Under the pieces are notes generated by a model that had not been told where the DNA came from, ran no database searches, and was given only the letters and a program-made list of their open reading frames with translations. The position numbers and the translations under genes were made by a program. Of a stretch of 29,378 nt of DNA, positions 15,876 to 23,503 are shown piece after piece. Origin of the DNA: Planctomycetaceae bacterium UBA4732 (GTDB lineage: Bacteria > Planctomycetota > Planctomycetia > Gemmatales > Gemmataceae); assembly GCA_002404095.1 (NCBI GenBank), contig DHJA01000052.1:1-29378 (forward strand), written 5' to 3'. Positions within the stretch are counted from its first letter, which is position 1. The number at the start of each line of letters is the position of its first letter.

Positions 15876-17873
15876 CTACCGCTTCAACCCATACCCCTTG
15901 ATCTTACGATCTAGCGTCGAGCGCTCAATGTTAAGAATCGCGGCCGCCTGGCTCTTGTTCCAGTCGGTGTGGGCCAACGTATGCAGAATGTGCCTCTTTT
16001 CGACCTCCTCCAACGGCAGCGATTCATACGGCGGCGGACTGCCGGACGACCCAGGCGTGTTCATCTCCAACGATGACAGCCAAATGTCACTGACATCCAC
16101 CACCGGCCCCTGGCCCAGCGCCACCGCGCGCTCGATGACGTTTCGCAGTTCGCGGACGTTGCCCGGCCAGTGATATTCCATCATCTTCGCCATCGCCGCC
16201 GGCGTGAAATCGCGGATCTTGCGGCCCGTCTCACGCACGAACTTCCGTAGGAAATGCTTGGCCAAAAGCGGTACGTCGCTCTTCCGTTCGCGCAACGACG
16301 GCACAAGGATCTCCACCACTTGTAAGCGGAAAAACAGGTCGCGGCGGAAGCGGCCGTCGCGCATGGCCTGCTCCAACGGCTGATTGGTCGCCGCCACCAC
16401 GCGCACGTCCACCTTGATCGGCGTGCCGCCGCCGACGCGCTCGAACGGATGCCCCTCCAACACGCGCAGCAGCTTCGCCTGGGCGCCGACCGCCATCTCG
16501 CCGATCTCGTCCAGGAAGATCGTGCCGTGATTGGCCGCCTCGAACTTGCCCACCTTCTTCTCCGTCGCCCCGGTGAACGAGCCTTTTTCGTGGCCAAACA
16601 GCTCGCTTTCCAACAGCGATTCCGTAATGGCGGCGCAATTGAGGCAGATAAACGGTCCCTGTTTGCGTTGGCTGGAAGTATGCACCGCCCGCGCTACCAG
16701 CTCCTTACCGGAGCCGCTTTCGCCGCGAATCAGGCAAGCCGCGTTGGTGCCGGCCACGAGGCCGATCTGCGACTCAACTTTGCGCAGGGCCGGGCTGTCG
16801 CCGACCAATTCGCTCTCGACGCGCAGCTGGTCGCGCAGTGAACGGTTCTCGGCCGTCAACGATTCCCGCAAGCGCAGCTGATGAACGGCGTTGCCAAGCT
16901 GTTTGGCGACCGCGACGGTGAACTCCAGGTCTTCGGCGTCGAGCGCCTTGTGCGGGTCGGTGCAGTACAGATGAATCAGGCCGAGTACGCGGTCGCCGTG
17001 CAGCACTGGGGCGCAAATCAGGCTGGTCGCGCCAAGCTCGGACAGGCTCTCGCGGCTGCGCAGATGACGGTCGCGCGCCACGTCCTCGGCAAGGACGGCC
17101 TCGCGGCTGCCCAGGACTTCGTTGCTGACGTATTCGGAGACGGGCGTGTAGGCGCGGACGCTCGGGTCGCGGTGACGATGGGCCGTCACTTCCAGTTCGG
17201 CGCCGCGCTGCGACTTGACGCCGGCCCGCTCGATGGTCGTCACGCCTTCCTCTTGGAATGTCTCCGCCGCCGTCGTGAGAACGGCGCCGACTTCCGCGGG
17301 GATCGCTTCGAGAAGCGCGTCAAGGACGATACGGCACAGTTCCTCATACGTCAGGGCCGACGCCATATCGAGGGCCAGCCGGTAAAGCAAGGAAAGGTCG
17401 CGGCTGAGGGCGTGGCGCGCCCTGTGGCCCGCCGGCGCGCCCGCGGGGCCGTCGGCCTCCGGCAGCGCGGGTACGGGCGTCAAAAATCGCGTCTGGCCGA
17501 TGCGTTTCTTGATCGACAGGCCTTCGGGCTGTTCTCCCAAACGGGGCAAGTCCGGCAAGCTGGCCATGTCCTCAACGAAAAGGAATCGGGTGTGGCCAAG
17601 CTGTATTTCGTCGTTGGGGGCCAGCTCGCGTTCCCCCTCGACGGCGGCGCCGTTGAGACGGGTGCCGTTGAGGCTGTCGAGGTCGCGGAGCCGCCAATGG
17701 GCGTCGTCGCAACAGACTTCGGCGTGTTCCCGACTACACAGATCGTCTTTAAGGACAATGCGGTTGGACGAGGCGCGGCCAAGGGTGCATGTTTGCCCTG
17801 ATTGGAGAGGGAAAACATCGCCGAAGCCGTCGTCTCGACGAACCACAAGGTATGCTGTCGCGCCCGCGGACAT
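15876..17873 (-). CDS. Sigma-54-dependent transcriptional activator with FHA and GAF domains
   Basis: The 665-residue regulator consists of an FHA domain (about 20-100; LGRASSNRIVL and SREHAEV bind phosphothreonine), a GAF sensor domain (about 165-335), an AAA+ domain (355-590) and a Fis-type helix-turn-helix (about 625-665; NKSQAAAILNIERSTLDRKI). The AAA+ part has Walker A GESGSGKE (384-391), GSFTGA (431-436), which contacts sigma-54, and Walker B IFLDEIG (452-458). An FHA input suggests control by a Ser/Thr kinase, common in planctomycetes, instead of a two-component receiver domain. Targets are unknown; I saw no convincing -24/-12 promoter in the window. It is transcribed away from glcD. 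Confidence 0.92.
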   Translation of the reverse strand: MSAGATAYLVVRRDDGFGDVFPLQSGQTCTLGRASSNRIVLKDDLCSREHAEVCCDDAHWRLRDLDSLNGTRLNGAAVEGERELAPNDEIQLGHTRFLFVEDMASLPDLPRLGEQPEGLSIKKRIGQTRFLTPVPALPEADGPAGAPAGHRARHALSRDLSLLYRLALDMASALTYEELCRIVLDALLEAIPAEVGAVLTTAAETFQEEGVTTIERAGVKSQRGAELEVTAHRHRDPSVRAYTPVSEYVSNEVLGSREAVLAEDVARDRHLRSRESLSELGATSLICAPVLHGDRVLGLIHLYCTDPHKALDAEDLEFTVAVAKQLGNAVHQLRLRESLTAENRSLRDQLRVESELVGDSPALRKVESQIGLVAGTNAACLIRGESGSGKELVARAVHTSSQRKQGPFICLNCAAITESLLESELFGHEKGSFTGATEKKVGKFEAANHGTIFLDEIGEMAVGAQAKLLRVLEGHPFERVGGGTPIKVDVRVVAATNQPLEQAMRDGRFRRDLFFRLQVVEILVPSLRERKSDVPLLAKHFLRKFVRETGRKIRDFTPAAMAKMMEYHWPGNVRELRNVIERAVALGQGPVVDVSDIWLSSLEMNTPGSSGSPPPYESLPLEEVEKRHILHTLAHTDWNKSQAAAILNIERSTLDRKIKGYGLKR

Positions 17874-18101
17874 AGGTTGCCTGGTCTTCCCGCAGTACGG
17901 TGATCGGTTGCGCTGTGTTGGCGTCTACCCAAGAATAGGGGAAACGCCATGCGCGGGGCAAGTCCTGACGCCACACCGTCAGGATCGGAGCCTTTACCCA
18001 CGCGTCAAAATCGGCATCCTTACCTACACGATTCGCTTGAACGTCCTACTACGGCAAAGCCGGCTGGGCGCGGCTTATTCGCGGGGACTATCATGGCTTC
18101 T

Positions 18102-18127
18102 CTTTGTGTCCTTTGTGTCTTTGTGGT
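18102..18127 (+). repeat. Imperfect TTTGTGT tandem repeat just upstream of glcD
   Basis: Three imperfect heptamer-like units (CTTTGTGTC, CTTTGTGTC, TTTGTGG) lie immediately before the glcD start at 18139. The rest of the 265-bp region between the divergent regulator and glcD holds no gene. Similar CTTTGTGTC arrays occur upstream of genes in unrelated bacteria to my recollection, but I cannot check this. The array leaves no normal ribosome-binding site (GTGGTGAAAC). Confidence 0.55.
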
Positions 18128-18138
18128 GAAACTTCTTT

Positions 18139-19560
18139 ATGACCGTCCTCAACGACCGTCTTCGTCCCATCGTTGGCCCCGGCGGCATCCTTACTTCGCC
18201 CAGCGAATTGCTCGTCTACGAGTGCGACGGTTTCACCATCGAGAAAAATAAGCCCGACGTCGTCGTCTTTCCTACCACCGTCGAACAGATCGTGCAAATC
18301 GTTCGCGTTTGCGCGGACTTGAACGTGCCATTCCTGGCGCGCGGGGCCGGCACCAGCCTCTCCGGCGGCTGTCTGCCGGTCGGCGGCGGCGTGGTCATTT
18401 CCCTTTCGCGTATGAAGCGTATCCTCGAAGTCGATTATCGCAATCGCTTCGCCGTCGTCGAGCCGGGCGTCGTCAACCTCTGGCTAACCAACCACATCAA
18501 GGGTCAGGGCTGGCACTTCGCGCCTGACCCGTCGAGCCAGGGCGCTTGCACCATCGGCGGCAACGTCGCCACCAACTCCGGCGGACCGCACACCCTCAAG
18601 TACGGCGTCACCGTCAACCACGTCCTCGGCGTCGAGATCGTGCTGCCAGACGGCAGCGTCGTCCGCACCGGCGGCCCCGTCGAGGACAACCCCGGTTACG
18701 ATTTGACCGGCGTCATCGTCGGTTCCGAGGGCACTTTCGGCGTCGTCACCAAAATCTGGGTGCGCATCACGCGCAATCCCGAAGCGTACCGCACACTGCT
18801 CGGCGTCTTCGAGACGGTGGACGACGCCACCAACACCATTAGCGATCTCATTGGAGCGGGCATCGTGCCGGCGGCGTTGGAGATGTTGGACAGTCTCATC
18901 CTCCAGGCCGTGGAGGCGGCGTTTCACTTCGGCTTCCCGCTGGACGCCGGCGCGGTGCTAATCATGGAGGTGGACGGCCTGAACGCCGGCCTCGACGCCG
19001 ACGCCGAGCGCATCACGCAGGTGGCGAAGAATAACGGCGCCCGCGAGGTGCGCAAGGCCGACACCGAGGCGGAACGGCAGTTGTTGTGGAAGTCGCGCAA
19101 GCAGGCGTTCGGCGCCGTCGGCCGGCTGGCGCCGAGCTACTGCACCCAGGACGGCGTGGTGCCGCGCACCAAGCTGCCGCACATCCTGCGCTTCATCCAG
19201 GGCGTCGGCGCTAAATATAATCTGCGTATCTGTAATGTCTTCCATGCCGGCGACGGCAATATCCATCCGATCCTGCTGTTCGACGAGCGCGACGCGGATC
19301 AGGTGCGGCGCGTGCTGGCGGCCAGTCACGAAATCCTCGACGAGTGCATTAACGTGGGCGGCAGCGTGACCGGCGAACACGGCATCGGCGTGGAGAAGAT
19401 CGACTTCATGCCGAAGCTGTTCACGCCGGAAGACTTGGGCATGATGCTGCGCTTAAGGTCGGCCTTCAACCCTGACGGCCGATGCAGTCCGCGCAAGATG
19501 CTGCCGACGGCCGGAGCGTGCATCGAGCCGACCAAGGCGGGCAGGCGGGCGGCGCTGTGA
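18139..19560 (+). CDS. glcD: Glycolate oxidase subunit GlcD-type FAD-linked oxidase
   Basis: The 473-residue protein matches the GlcD/D-lactate dehydrogenase family. It has an FAD-binding PCMH domain with ARGAGTSLSGGCLPV (65-79), GACTIGGNVATNSGGPH, YDLTGVIVGSEGTFGV, then the C-terminal FAD-oxidase domain with VFHAGDGNIHP and GGSVTGEHGIG, the histidine-bearing motifs of the active site. It oxidises 2-hydroxy acids such as glycolate to the 2-oxo acid. The usual partners GlcE and the Fe-S subunit GlcF are not adjacent; what follows is a decayed region. The start at 18139 matches the family. Substrate (glycolate or D-lactate) cannot be decided from sequence alone. Confidence 0.9.
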   Translation: MTVLNDRLRPIVGPGGILTSPSELLVYECDGFTIEKNKPDVVVFPTTVEQIVQIVRVCADLNVPFLARGAGTSLSGGCLPVGGGVVISLSRMKRILEVDYRNRFAVVEPGVVNLWLTNHIKGQGWHFAPDPSSQGACTIGGNVATNSGGPHTLKYGVTVNHVLGVEIVLPDGSVVRTGGPVEDNPGYDLTGVIVGSEGTFGVVTKIWVRITRNPEAYRTLLGVFETVDDATNTISDLIGAGIVPAALEMLDSLILQAVEAAFHFGFPLDAGAVLIMEVDGLNAGLDADAERITQVAKNNGAREVRKADTEAERQLLWKSRKQAFGAVGRLAPSYCTQDGVVPRTKLPHILRFIQGVGAKYNLRICNVFHAGDGNIHPILLFDERDADQVRRVLAASHEILDECINVGGSVTGEHGIGVEKIDFMPKLFTPEDLGMMLRLRSAFNPDGRCSPRKMLPTAGACIEPTKAGRRAAL

Positions 19561-19594
19561 CCGGTATAATCAAACAATCGTCGCGCTGGCGAGG

Positions 19595-19665
19595 GCGCCT
19601 GTGGGCCGCACGGACTTGGGGTAGCTGTTGAGATTGTGCCGGAAGGAGGCGGGGCTTTCAAGGCG
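19595..19665 (+). repeat. 71-bp dispersed repeat, copy 1
   Basis: This segment matches 20648-20719 with few differences, including a long identical core over the GATTGTGCCGGAAGGAGGCG motif. It lies 34 bp after the glcD stop and ends 16 bp before the surviving part of the ligA remnant. Confidence 0.85.
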
Positions 19666-19681
19666 ATCCCACGTCGGCGCT

Positions 19682-19868
<187 letters not shown>

Positions 19869-19871
19869 GTG

Positions 19872-20312
19872 TCAGGGCTTTTGCCAGGTCACTACGCCCA
19901 GCACCGTTCGTTCGTAGATCCGCATCGCGTCGGTGATTTGCGTGCGCGTTGGCTCTGTGCGGGCCGCATCCAGTTTCTGGATAATCTCTTCGGCGACCAA
20001 GACTTGAGCCGCGGCGACGCTCCGAGAGACATTCAAATGCAAGTCGTAATCGGCCTGATTCCGATATTGGCGTAAGGCATGGAGGTCGGCTCCCGCCTCG
20101 CCAACCAGAAGGTTGCCGCAGTTTTGCAGCCGGAAGGAGAGGTAAGTGTGCGCCCGGTCGGCCCGCGGCACGGTGAAGCCGAGGTCTTCCAGCAGTCGGC
20201 GAGCGACGTGAAACGCGGCGTAGTATGCCCGACTGACGGAGGTACGCCACTCCGCTTTCGTTGACCCGCCCGCCAGAACGGCGGCGAGTTTGAGGAAGTC
20301 ACGTTCGTTCAT
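19872..20312 (-). CDS. HEPN-domain protein
   Basis: Starting at ATG 20312 (MNERDFLKLAAVLAGGS), the 146-residue all-helical protein has SRAYYAAFHVARRLLEDLG, characteristic of the UPF0332/HEPN group, and LRQYRNQADYDLH, where R-x4-6-H can be read as RNQADYDLH, the HEPN RNase motif. Such proteins are often toxins or RNA-processing nucleases. The start overlaps the stop of the upstream 107-residue gene as ATGA, so the two are coupled, suggesting that the small protein is its cognate partner. A longer frame upstream overlaps that gene and is less likely. It is convergent with the ligA remnant, 3 bp apart. Confidence 0.75.
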   Translation of the reverse strand: MNERDFLKLAAVLAGGSTKAEWRTSVSRAYYAAFHVARRLLEDLGFTVPRADRAHTYLSFRLQNCGNLLVGEAGADLHALRQYRNQADYDLHLNVSRSVAAAQVLVAEEIIQKLDAARTEPTRTQITDAMRIYERTVLGVVTWQKP

Positions 20313-20632
20313 GCCGACGCCCACAGTCCCGGGACGAAGAAATGAACGTGCGTCGCCGGGCAGTGCTGAAAGAGGGCCGCAGTCCACCGGTGTTGAGCGG
20401 CAACGAGTTGCTCTACCTCGAACCCGGCCACGTCCATCTCGAAGACAATGGTTCGGTTATCCGCGATATCGGGATCATCCTGGAGCAGGACGCTGATGGA
20501 CGCCGCGTGAGAAAAGACCTGTTGCGTCATTTCCGCGATACGGGGCAGGTAATCGGCTACGCCGTTTTCGGCCGCGAAAGCGACCACGTCGGCGGGAAGC
20601 GTCAAGGGCGGAGCGGTGGATGAAACGGACAT
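20309..20632 (-). CDS. Hypothetical partner of HEPN protein, 107 residues
   Basis: From ATG 20632 (GAGGAG about 7 nt upstream) the protein reads MSVSSTAPPLTLPADVVAFA, then acidic helical and strand segments with LLQDDPDIADNRTIVFEMDV and ends HVHFFVPGLWASA. It lacks the GSxxxG nucleotidyltransferase motif expected for an MNT antitoxin. The 4-nt overlap with the HEPN gene and the upstream ribosome-binding site support a real two-gene unit. I do not recognise the family; an antitoxin role is inferred from position only. Confidence 0.55.
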   Translation of the reverse strand: MSVSSTAPPLTLPADVVAFAAENGVADYLPRIAEMTQQVFSHAASISVLLQDDPDIADNRTIVFEMDVAGFEVEQLVAAQHRWTAALFQHCPATHVHFFVPGLWASA

Positions 20633-20642
20633 GCAACACTCC

Positions 20643-20858
20643 TCAGCGCGCCTGTGTGAGCCGCACGGACTTGGGAAACTGTTGAGATTGTGCCGGAAGG
20701 AGGCGGGGCTTGCAAGGCGCTTTGAGGTATTTCTCGGCGCATTGCTGGGCGTGAAAGCAGACCGCATCATGCAGAGGCGTGGCGCTCTGGCTGCTTTGCA
20801 GCGCGACGACGCGATCGGCCTCGGCCTTCTTTACCCATTCTCGTGTCAACTTTTTCAT
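20643..20858 (-). pseudogene. Truncated HEPN toxin of the MNT/HEPN pair
   Basis: ATG 20858 gives MKKLTREWVKKAEADRVVAL and DAVCFHAQQCAEKYLKA, the N-terminal half of a HEPN toxin, with the typical HAQQCAEKYLKA helix. From there the sequence enters the 72-bp repeat (20648-20719) and ends after 71 residues instead of about 130. The C-terminal R-x4-6-H RNase motif, normally in the second half, is lost. The 5' end overlaps the MNT gene by 92 nt in another frame. The fragment is probably inactive. Confidence 0.75.
20648..20719 (+). repeat. 72-bp dispersed repeat, copy 2
   Basis: This is the same element as 19595-19665, in the same orientation, about 1053 bp away. It replaces the 3' half of the HEPN gene on the minus strand. 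Both copies therefore touch the broken end of a gene (ligA remnant, HEPN). Confidence 0.85.
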
Positions 20859-21216
20859 AGAGAACTTTGCCCCTCGACACGATCTCTCGGAGGAACGAGT
20901 CGCCTTCCGTCAGACGCCAGTGCATATTCTGAGGCGTACGAACCAGCAGATCCATCGGGAAAGGCGCCGGAACCTCCCAGCGAATCCGGATCGCCTGGTC
21001 GTGCTGGTTGCGCGCCGGCATAATGACGAGGATGTCCACATCACTGTCGGCGTGAGGCGTTCCATAGGCATGGGAGCCAAACAGAATGATTCGCTCAGGA
21101 TGAAATCGTTCGGCCACCGTGCGGGCATAGCGGCGAACGAGCCGCATGGATGTGTCCACTCCGCGAATGCTGCGCGGCGAGATGGGTTCAGACGGTTTTG
21201 GAGTCTTCTTCGCCAT
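20767..21216 (-). CDS. MNT-type minimal nucleotidyltransferase (antitoxin)
   Basis: The 149-residue protein from ATG 21216 contains FHPERIILFGSHAYGTPHAD and SDVDILVIMP, the GSxxxG…DxD signature of minimal nucleotidyltransferases, then MDLLVRTP and ALFREIVSRG-like helices (FLREIVSRGKVLYEK). MNT proteins neutralise HEPN RNases by AMP-ylating a tyrosine. Here the partner gene is truncated. The basic C-terminal tail (GRGRSRRRAAKQ) overlaps the HEPN start by 92 nt, longer than usual, and may be a natural extension. The ATG stands 6 nt after a TATAAT box, so the mRNA is probably leaderless. Confidence 0.85.
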   Translation of the reverse strand: MAKKTPKPSEPISPRSIRGVDTSMRLVRRYARTVAERFHPERIILFGSHAYGTPHADSDVDILVIMPARNQHDQAIRIRWEVPAPFPMDLLVRTPQNMHWRLTEGDSFLREIVSRGKVLYEKVDTRMGKEGRGRSRRRAAKQPERHASA

Positions 21217-21222
21217 ACGCTG

Positions 21223-21228
21223 ATTATA
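21223..21228 (-). promoter_or_regulatory. -10 box of MNT gene (leaderless promoter)
   Basis: TATAAT lies 6 nt before the MNT ATG on the minus strand, so transcription would begin at or next to the start codon. It is part of the 13-mer TATAATCAGCGTA shared with 22817-22829 and 23628-23640. No clear -35 element is visible. No ribosome-binding site can fit. Confidence 0.6.
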
Positions 21229-21889
21229 GAGGTGGAGGAGGCGATACATAGCAGGCGATACATAAGAAAACAAAAAAGGCCAAGCACAACAAAAGCGACA
21301 CCAAAATTACTCCGCCAGCCAGAGCTAGCGTGCCAACGATCACCCGACGAACGCCCCGCGCGCCCGGATTGCCTCTCGAACGAACGAAGACGATAAGCGT
21401 GCTAAGGCCGGCCAGGAAGAGTAAAGGGAGTAAAGCGCAGGCCCAAAAATACAGCTCCCAGTATAGATCGAAATTGGCGGGATCGAGGCCCCCGCCGTTC
21501 GTCTCCGACACGATAGCCCCGACGCCCAGCCCGCCAACGCCCAGCCCGCCGATGACGGCCAGCACGATTACAAGACAACTCGTCCGTTTCGTGTCGCGGC
21601 GTACATCCAGGTCGGCCGCGACGTTCCGTCCTCGTTCCCGACCGCGCAACGGTTCCTCGCACCACGGACACGTTATCCAAATGGCCTCCACAGTTCGGCC
21701 GCAGTGCGGACAGGACAACGCGCCCTCGCGCCGCTCCGGCCTTTCCGCCTGAATCGCGTCCGGTTCTCGTCCCGTCTCCGGTACCGACACCATCGCCAGA
21801 CAACGCGGGCACGTCGCCGGCGAACCGCGTACCGATTCCGGTAGGACGAGGCCGACGCTACAGCTTGGGCACTTGATGCGCTCCGACAT
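21224..21889 (-). CDS. Double zinc-ribbon membrane protein, copy A
   Basis: The 221-residue protein starts MSERIKCPSCSVGLVLPESV. Two zinc ribbons are visible: C7/C10 with C27/C30 (CPSC…CPRC) and C60/C63 with C74/C77 (CPHC…CPWC). After a basic linker (RRDTKRT) three or four hydrophobic segments follow, including LLPLLFLAGLSTLIVFVRSR and a long C-terminal one. The ribbons probably face the cytoplasm. Paralogues B and C in this window keep the ribbons and the LLFLAGLSTLIVFVRSRGNP segment but differ in the first membrane loop. Function is unknown; zinc-dependent sensing or protein contact is inferred. Its 3' end overlaps the promoter of the MNT gene. Confidence 0.7.
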   Translation of the reverse strand: MSERIKCPSCSVGLVLPESVRGSPATCPRCLAMVSVPETGREPDAIQAERPERREGALSCPHCGRTVEAIWITCPWCEEPLRGRERGRNVAADLDVRRDTKRTSCLVIVLAVIGGLGVGGLGVGAIVSETNGGGLDPANFDLYWELYFWACALLPLLFLAGLSTLIVFVRSRGNPGARGVRRVIVGTLALAGGVILVSLLLCLAFFVFLCIACYVSPPPPL

Positions 21890-22009
21890 TGCGCCGCCTC
21901 CTTGTCGTCCTCAACCATCGAACCAGCCGTTTCGTCGCCGCCGTGATTTCAGCTTGCGCTTGCGGGCGAAAGACGACCCGGAATGGCGTCGTTGTCCGCG
22001 CAACGCCTG
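21890..22009 (-). pseudogene. Recombination scar: toxin-like start joined to membrane-protein tail
   Basis: On the minus strand after the xisI stop a frame reads TPFRVVFRPQAQAEITAATK, which resembles the N-terminus of ParE/RelE-type toxins, and then RLVRWL at a CGGCTGGTTC sequence. From there it matches the tail of the membrane-protein gene at 24302-24356 with a deletion of about 13 bp, in a different frame, up to the KEAA end (VEDDKEAA). It has no complete gene. The toxin assignment is weak. Confidence 0.35.
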
Positions 22010-22345
22010 TCAGCCGACGCCGTAGCCGGTCAGATGTTGCAGCTCCGCCGGATGAAAGCCGAGTACGATGTCGCTTCGGGGGATGCCGGCCGCGACCAAC
22101 TCCTCGCCGAGCCGGGCGTCGGTGCCGTTGTGTTCGATCCATACCTTGCCGTCGCGGATGTCGATGTGGATGATCGAGCCGTGGACGCGCCGGTCGCCGT
22201 TCCAACCCACCTGCACCACCTCATAATGGTCGCGGTCCCGGTCCATGACGGCCTCCGTCCGAACGTCCCCGTACGCCGGCTTGTAGCTGGCGTACTCCTC
22301 GATCAGGCGGCGGACGATCTCGCGATAATGGTCTAACGGATCCAT
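22010..22345 (-). CDS. xisI: XisI family protein
   Basis: The 111-residue protein MDPLDHYREIVRRLIEEYAS continues with DRDRDHYEVVQVGWNGDRRV, HGSIIHIDIRDGKVWIEHNG and LVAAGIPRSDIVLGFHP, matching the XisI (fdxN element excision controlling factor) family from start to end at the usual length. XisI is always paired with XisH; in Anabaena the pair controls excision of the fdxN element, but in most bacteria the role is unknown and TA-like or nuclease-related functions have been proposed. It overlaps xisH by 13 nt. Confidence 0.92.
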   Translation of the reverse strand: MDPLDHYREIVRRLIEEYASYKPAYGDVRTEAVMDRDRDHYEVVQVGWNGDRRVHGSIIHIDIRDGKVWIEHNGTDARLGEELVAAGIPRSDIVLGFHPAELQHLTGYGVG

Positions 22346-22752
22346 TGCATCACCTTCTGCTGTTGGGCGTCGAAAACCAGAACGCGCAAACGCACGTCCG
22401 CGGCGACCAACTGACCCAGCGGCTCCGACAACACCGAGTCGTACACCCGGGTGGGCACACCGAGAAACAGCGAGCGCTCCGGGTCCGCATGGGACAGGAC
22501 GGCCCGGTAGACCACGAACTGGCCTACCGCTTCCTGAAGGTCGCGCACAGGGGAATCGGCCACAAAACTCGCTATTTCGACGGCAATGCGCTCGCCGCCC
22601 CGCTCGGCGCCGATGGTCGCCCGCTCGGCGCCAAGGTCGATGAACAGCCGCCGGTCGCCGGAGGTTATTAGCAGGGGATCGTGCGTGATCGTCCAGCCGT
22701 CGTCTCGCAGCGCCTGAACCACCGCGTCGTGGTTAATGTTTCTCGCTGGCAT
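22333..22752 (-). CDS. xisH: XisH family protein with altered nuclease-like motif
   Basis: The 139-residue protein starts MPARNINHDAVVQALRDDGW and continues TITHDPLLITSGDRRLFIDL, GERIAVEIASFV, LQEAVGQFVVYRAVL and VLVFDAQQQKVMQWI, the XisH family from end to end. XisH belongs to the PD-(D/E)XK nuclease-like clan; the family normally has IDLGAE then VEVKSF. Here the lysine position is alanine (VEIASF), so the putative catalytic E-x-K is lost. It overlaps xisI by 13 nt and is preceded by a 66-nt leader from the TATAAT at 22824-22829. Confidence 0.9.
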   Translation of the reverse strand: MPARNINHDAVVQALRDDGWTITHDPLLITSGDRRLFIDLGAERATIGAERGGERIAVEIASFVADSPVRDLQEAVGQFVVYRAVLSHADPERSLFLGVPTRVYDSVLSEPLGQLVAADVRLRVLVFDAQQQKVMQWIR

Positions 22753-22823
22753 ATAGCAACGGCCCCCACTTCCCGAACCCCGCGGTTTCCGCAGCCGGGG
22801 CCGCCGCTGTTCATCCTACGCTG

Positions 22824-22829
22824 ATTATA
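22824..22829 (-). promoter_or_regulatory. -10 box of xisHI
   Basis: TATAAT on the minus strand is followed by the same CAGCGTA as at the two related sites. Here the start of xisH is 66 nt further downstream, behind a GC-rich leader that can form a hairpin (GCGGAAACCGC core). A TCCAGA -35-like hexamer lies 17 bp upstream. It sits in the junction beyond the 3' end of zinc-ribbon copy B. Confidence 0.5.
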
Positions 22830-22873
22830 CGCGATCAACCCGGGCGTCTGGAATAATCGACTGAGCGCGGGGT

Positions 22874-23503
22874 TTAACCAATCTTTCCACCGAAGCAAGA
22901 AATGAAGATAAAAACAAAAAAGGCCAAGCACAACAAAATCCCCACCAAAGTAAATGCGCCAGTCATAGCTAGTGTGCCGACGGCCACACGACGAAAGCTG
23001 ATAGCACCCGGATTTCCTCTCGAACGAACAAAGACGATTAGCGTACTAAGGCCGGCCAGGAAGAGTAAAGGGACGGCCAAATAGAGCAGCGCCGAGTAGT
23101 CGCCCTGGGCGACCACGTCTGACACTATGAAGCCCACCAAACCAAGGCCCAGCCCACCGATGACGGCCAACCCAGCTACAAGACCAAGACGACCCGTCCG
23201 TTTCGTGTCGCGGCGTACATCAAGGTCGGCCGCGCCGTTCCGTTCTCGTTCCCGACCGCGCAACGGTTCCTCGCACCACGGGCACGTTATCCAAATGGCC
23301 TCCACAGTTCGGCCGCAGTGCGGACAGGACAACGCGCCCTCGCGCTCTTGCGGTCTCTCCGCCTGAATCGCATCGGGTTCTCGTCCCGTCTCCGGTACGG
23401 ATACCATCGCCAAACAACGCGGGCACGTCGCCCCCGACCCGCGTACCGACTCCGGCAGGATGAGGCCGGCGCTGCAACTCGGGCACTTGATGCGCTCCCA
23501 CAT
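22874..23503 (-). CDS. Double zinc-ribbon membrane protein, copy B
   Basis: The 209-residue protein starts at ATG 23503 (MWERIKCPSCSAGLILPESV), which shares bases with the stop of the chimeric ORF (TGATG). Both zinc ribbons are intact (CPSC…CPRC and CPHC…CPWC). The membrane part has VAGLAVIGGLGLGLVGFIV, LAVPLLFLAGLSTLIVFV and a long C-terminal hydrophobic segment ending FISCFGGKIG. It is the shortest of the three in the loop between the first two membrane segments (SDVVAQGDYSALLY). All copies keep an open frame, which suggests that each is under selection or recently duplicated. Confidence 0.7.
   Translation of the reverse strand: MWERIKCPSCSAGLILPESVRGSGATCPRCLAMVSVPETGREPDAIQAERPQEREGALSCPHCGRTVEAIWITCPWCEEPLRGRERERNGAADLDVRRDTKRTGRLGLVAGLAVIGGLGLGLVGFIVSDVVAQGDYSALLYLAVPLLFLAGLSTLIVFVRSRGNPGAISFRRVAVGTLAMTGAFTLVGILLCLAFFVFIFISCFGGKIG

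Noticed and set aside
16881..17801. 306-residue plus-strand ORF opposite the sigma-54 activator
   Set aside because: It mirrors the codon pattern of the real gene; no motif, no ribosome-binding site.
22010..22752. XisH/XisI as evidence of an excisable fdxN-type element here
   Set aside because: No xisF-like recombinase or flanking attachment repeats are present; xisHI pairs are common outside such elements.
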